A stretch of DNA of 7,729 nt. Source: Deltaproteobacteria bacterium (GTDB lineage: Bacteria; Myxococcota; Myxococcia; Myxococcales; 40CM-4-68-19). Where the stretch lies: positions 1-7,729 of the forward strand of contig VBKQ01000262.1 of assembly GCA_005879505.1 (NCBI GenBank), written 5' to 3'. The notes below the pieces were generated by a model, which worked only from the letters and a program-made list of their open reading frames with translations, had not been told where the DNA came from and ran no database searches. The number at the start of each line of letters is the position of its first letter. Position 1 is the first letter of the stretch. Of this stretch, positions 5,737 to 7,729 are shown piece after piece. The position numbers were made by a program, and so were the translations under genes.

Positions 5737-6623
5737 GTCTTGAGAAAACGTGCCACCGCGATCCAGCTGCCCACGAATCCGACCAGCGCGCCCGCGGCGA
5801 GCAGCGCGGCGGCGTGCGCCGGCAACAAGTGGGGCGCGCCCACTCCAGCCGCAGCCGCGAACGCCTGCGACGCGTGCGGCAGCAGCAAGTGTTGCGCCGC
5901 CAGAACGGCCCCCACCCCGACCCCGGCCCCGAGCACACCCTGGAGGGCGCCCTCCATCAGGAACGGCGCGCGGACGTATCCGTCGGTCGCTCCCACCAGC
6001 TTCATGATCTCGATCTCGTCGCGCCGCGCGTACACCGCGAGCCGGATGGTGTTGGCCACGACCATCAGCGCCGCCCCGATCACGGCCAGGAGCGCTCCCG
6101 CGCCGAACGCGCGAAGCCCCCGGCCGAGCGCCTCCAGCTTGTCGAGCCATTCGCGCCCGTATTCGACGTCGCGAACGCCGGGCGATTGCTCGAGCTCCGC
6201 GGCCAGCACTCGCAGCGAGGTGGCGGCGAGAGGCGCCCGCGGCCTGATCTCCAGCGAAGCCGGCAGCGGATTCTGCGTCAAGCCGTCGAGAGCGGGGCCC
6301 AGCTCACCTAGATCGGCGCGGAGCCGCTGCAGCGCCACGGCCGCGTCGACGTACCGCACATCGACGTCGCCTCTCCCGCGGATCTGCTGCGCCAGCGTGA
6401 GCCCCTGCGCATCGGTCGTCGCCGCATTGAGGTAGAGCGTCATGCTCGGCTGCGCCCCCCACGACGTCAGTAGCCTGCGCGCGGTGAACAGCCCGAGGAC
6501 GAACGTGGCGCCGATGAAGAGCGAGAGGCCGATGGTCAGCACCGACACGAGCGAGAGCAGCGGCGCCCGCCAGAGGTTCACCGCGGCGCGCCGCGAGAGT
6601 CTCCAGGCGACGTGCGCGATCAT
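5733..6623 (-). CDS. ftsX: Cell division protein FtsX
   Basis: This 296-aa inner-membrane partner of FtsE should relay ATP hydrolysis across the membrane to the EnvC-like activator. It has the FtsX layout: a cytoplasmic N-terminus with basic residues, TM1 (about 22-46), a periplasmic domain of about 125 residues (47-171) that in E. coli FtsX binds EnvC, TM2 (about 172-194), a cytoplasmic loop with RRDEIEIMKLVGAT (200-212, the signature facing FtsE), TM3 (about 225-247) and TM4 (about 268-291). The C-terminal half is the FtsX/MacB permease domain. It starts in the ftsE stop (ATGA, 6623-6620) and ends in the envC-like start (5736-5733). No strong Shine-Dalgarno is seen, which fits translational coupling. 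Length and topology are normal for the family. Confidence 0.95.
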   Translation of the reverse strand: MIAHVAWRLSRRAAVNLWRAPLLSLVSVLTIGLSLFIGATFVLGLFTARRLLTSWGAQPSMTLYLNAATTDAQGLTLAQQIRGRGDVDVRYVDAAVALQRLRADLGELGPALDGLTQNPLPASLEIRPRAPLAATSLRVLAAELEQSPGVRDVEYGREWLDKLEALGRGLRAFGAGALLAVIGAALMVVANTIRLAVYARRDEIEIMKLVGATDGYVRAPFLMEGALQGVLGAGVGVGAVLAAQHLLLPHASQAFAAAAGVGAPHLLPAHAAALLAAGALVGFVGSWIAVARFLKT

Positions 6624-7279
6624 GCGTCGAAGACCAGCTTTCCGCGCTCGAGGCCGACCGTCCGGCGATGCCAGCGCTGGAGCAAGGTGCGGTCGTGGGT
6701 GGCGACGACCACCGTGGTGCCGCGCGCGTTCGCATCGAAGAGGAGCTGGAGGATGCTGTCGGTGAGCGAGGGATCGAGATTTCCCGTGGGCTCGTCCGCG
6801 AGCAGGATGGTGGGCTCGTTCACCAGCGCGCGAGCGATGGCGACCCGCTGCTGCTCGCCTCCGGAGAGCCGCCGCGGCAGGCTCATCGCTTTGTGCGAGA
6901 GGCCCACCTGATCGAGGCGCCTGCGAGCGCGCTCGCGAATGTCCGTGTCGGAAGCGCCCAGCACCTCCAGCGCGTAGCCCACGTTCTCCAGCACGGTCCG
7001 GTTGTCGAGCAGCTTGAAATCCTGGAAGACGACCCCGATGTTGCGCCGCAAGTAGGGAACTCCGGCCTGGTTGATGCGGCCGATGTTCTTGCCGCCGATC
7101 AGGATCTGCCCGCTGGTGGGCTTCTCCGCGCAGAAGAGCAGCCGCAAGAGCGTGCTCTTGCCGGCGCCGGAAGGCCCGGTGAGCCAGATGAACTCGCCCT
7201 TGTCGACGCGCAGGGTGATGTCGTCCAGCACGGGTGGATCGCCGGGATAGGTCTTCTTCACGTGGAAAAGCTGGATCAC
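6620..7279 (-). CDS. ftsE: Cell division ATP-binding protein FtsE
   Basis: This 219-aa cytoplasmic ABC ATPase forms a complex with FtsX at the divisome. All ABC motifs are intact: Walker A GPSGAGKST (35-43), Q-loop VFQDFKLL with Q86, signature LSGGEQQR (138-145), Walker B ILLADEP (158-164, catalytic E163), D-loop NLD (167-169) and H-loop H195. IQLFHVKKTYPG at the N-terminus and the FQDFKLL stretch are characteristic of FtsE rather than LolD or MacB. The start is GTG 7279, with a modest GGGA seven bases upstream. A second GTG two codons earlier is possible, and the frame continues upstream without family resemblance. The GTG overlaps the stop of the upstream lipoprotein gene (GTGA), and the gene ends in the ftsX start. 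Confidence 0.96.
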   Translation of the reverse strand: MIQLFHVKKTYPGDPPVLDDITLRVDKGEFIWLTGPSGAGKSTLLRLLFCAEKPTSGQILIGGKNIGRINQAGVPYLRRNIGVVFQDFKLLDNRTVLENVGYALEVLGASDTDIRERARRRLDQVGLSHKAMSLPRRLSGGEQQRVAIARALVNEPTILLADEPTGNLDPSLTDSILQLLFDANARGTTVVVATHDRTLLQRWHRRTVGLERGKLVFDA

Positions 7280-7729
7280 GGGCACGTCCCGGCGTCGCAG
7301 ATCTGGCTCTGGCAGAGGCCGCTGGTGCTGCTGCAGAAGATCATGCCCGGCAGCGACGTCGATGCGCACTGCATCGCGGCGCAGGTGCCGCCGAACGAGT
7401 CGACGCTGCCACCGCTCGCCGTGCCACTGCAGGATGTGCTCGAGGTGGTCAGGGTGATGTCTGTCTGGCAACCCGCATCGATGACGGAGATGTTTGCGAA
7501 ACCGTTCTGAGGCAGCTGTGCCGACCCTGCGCAGGTGTCGAGGACAGCCAGACCGCTCAACGAAAGCGGCACGCAGCCGGCGTCCGGCCCTGCATCAGCA
7601 CCGCCGTCGACACCGCCGTCCGCCCCCGCGTCGGACCCGCCGTCGGCGGACCCGCCCGATCCGCCCCCGTCGATCGGATTGATCGGTGTCGATCCGCTCG
7701 TATACGACCCCGCGCAGGCGCAGAGCGAG
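7276..7729 (-). CDS. Cys-rich lipoprotein with Asp/Gly/Ala linker (5' end outside window)
   Basis: The frame is open from the right edge to TGA 7278-7276, giving 150 visible residues without the start or most of the signal peptide. The visible N-terminus, SLCACAGS, fits the end of a lipobox (L-C-A-C), with the second Cys (residue 5) as the lipidation site. A 32-residue linker of DGG, DAG and ADGG units (20-51) follows; such linkers are common in secreted myxobacterial proteins. The C-terminal domain has ten Cys (52, 66, 87, 100, 116, 121, 132, 139, 144, 149) and is rich in Ser/Thr, suggesting up to five disulfides and an extracytoplasmic location. I recognise no family. Its stop overlaps the ftsE GTG by 4 bp, so it is probably co-translated with the division genes. 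An internal GTG at 7572 is not a plausible start because it would cut off the linker and lipobox. Confidence 0.72.
   Translation of the reverse strand, partial: SLCACAGSYTSGSTPINPIDGGGSGGSADGGSDAGADGGVDGGADAGPDAGCVPLSLSGLAVLDTCAGSAQLPQNGFANISVIDAGCQTDITLTTSSTSCSGTASGGSVDSFGGTCAAMQCASTSLPGMIFCSSTSGLCQSQICDAGTCP
7576..7671 (-). repeat. Low-complexity coding repeat: DGG/DAG linker
   Basis: Thirty-two codons encode only Asp, Gly, Ala, Ser, one Val and one Pro, in irregular three- to four-residue units such as ADGG, DAGA and VDGG. At the DNA level this is a GTC/GCC-rich imperfect triplet repeat (plus-strand view) that could change length by slippage in whole codons. It probably serves as a flexible spacer between the lipid anchor and the Cys-rich domain. 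Confidence 0.75.

Noticed and set aside
4777..6435. A 552-codon plus-strand frame opposite the envC-like and ftsX genes.
   Set aside because: Same reason: composition-driven, low-complexity, no domains, and fully covered by two well-supported minus-strand genes.
1..7729. CRISPR arrays, tRNA or rRNA genes, transposase genes, phage genes or a defence system.
   Set aside because: No regularly spaced direct repeats, RNA gene signatures or transposase, integrase or nuclease motifs were seen. Almost all bases are accounted for by the eight coding regions.

Overview
The window is GC-rich and densely coded, with third positions heavily G/C. It looks like a chromosomal segment of a Gram-negative deltaproteobacterium, most likely Myxococcota. 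The grounds are an FtsEX-EnvC-S41 protease cluster, a lipoprotein with an Asp-Gly/Ala-Gly linker of the kind common in myxobacteria, and the overall composition. The taxon is an inference; no rRNA or marker search was possible. Apart from a fragment at the left edge, every gene lies on the minus strand.

Left part (1-3065), cell-surface polysaccharide. A plus-strand gene fragment carries the C-terminal end of a YfhO-like multispanning membrane protein. It converges with, and overlaps by 37 bp, a minus-strand sugar-nucleotide pyrophosphorylase with a C-terminal hexapeptide beta-helix. Upstream of that lies a membrane-bound processive family-2 glycosyltransferase of the cellulose synthase/CslA type. 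The two minus-strand genes may form an activated-sugar plus polymerase pair. A good sigma-70-type promoter (TTGACA, 17 bp, TACAGT) precedes the glycosyltransferase.

Middle (3066-3271). This 206-bp gap holds that promoter and a short leader hairpin. Directly against the stop codon of the next gene is a striking 62-bp element with perfect 17-bp inverted arms, probably a REP/MITE-like repeat.

Right part (3272-7729), cell-division and cell-wall cluster, transcribed leftward: a Cys-rich lipoprotein (N-terminus outside the window), ftsE, ftsX, an envC-like gene and a ctpA-like gene. All four junctions are the same 4-bp stop/start overlap (GTGA or ATGA), so the five genes look translationally coupled. 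FtsE (ATPase) and FtsX (membrane partner) are expected to transmit ATP hydrolysis to the periplasmic EnvC-like coiled-coil protein. Its LytM domain has lost zinc ligands, so it should activate amidases rather than cut peptidoglycan itself. The S41 protease keeps its Ser/Lys/Gln catalytic residues and may control the turnover of wall hydrolases or their regulators. The least expected member is the ten-cysteine lipoprotein, whose stop codon overlaps the ftsE start.
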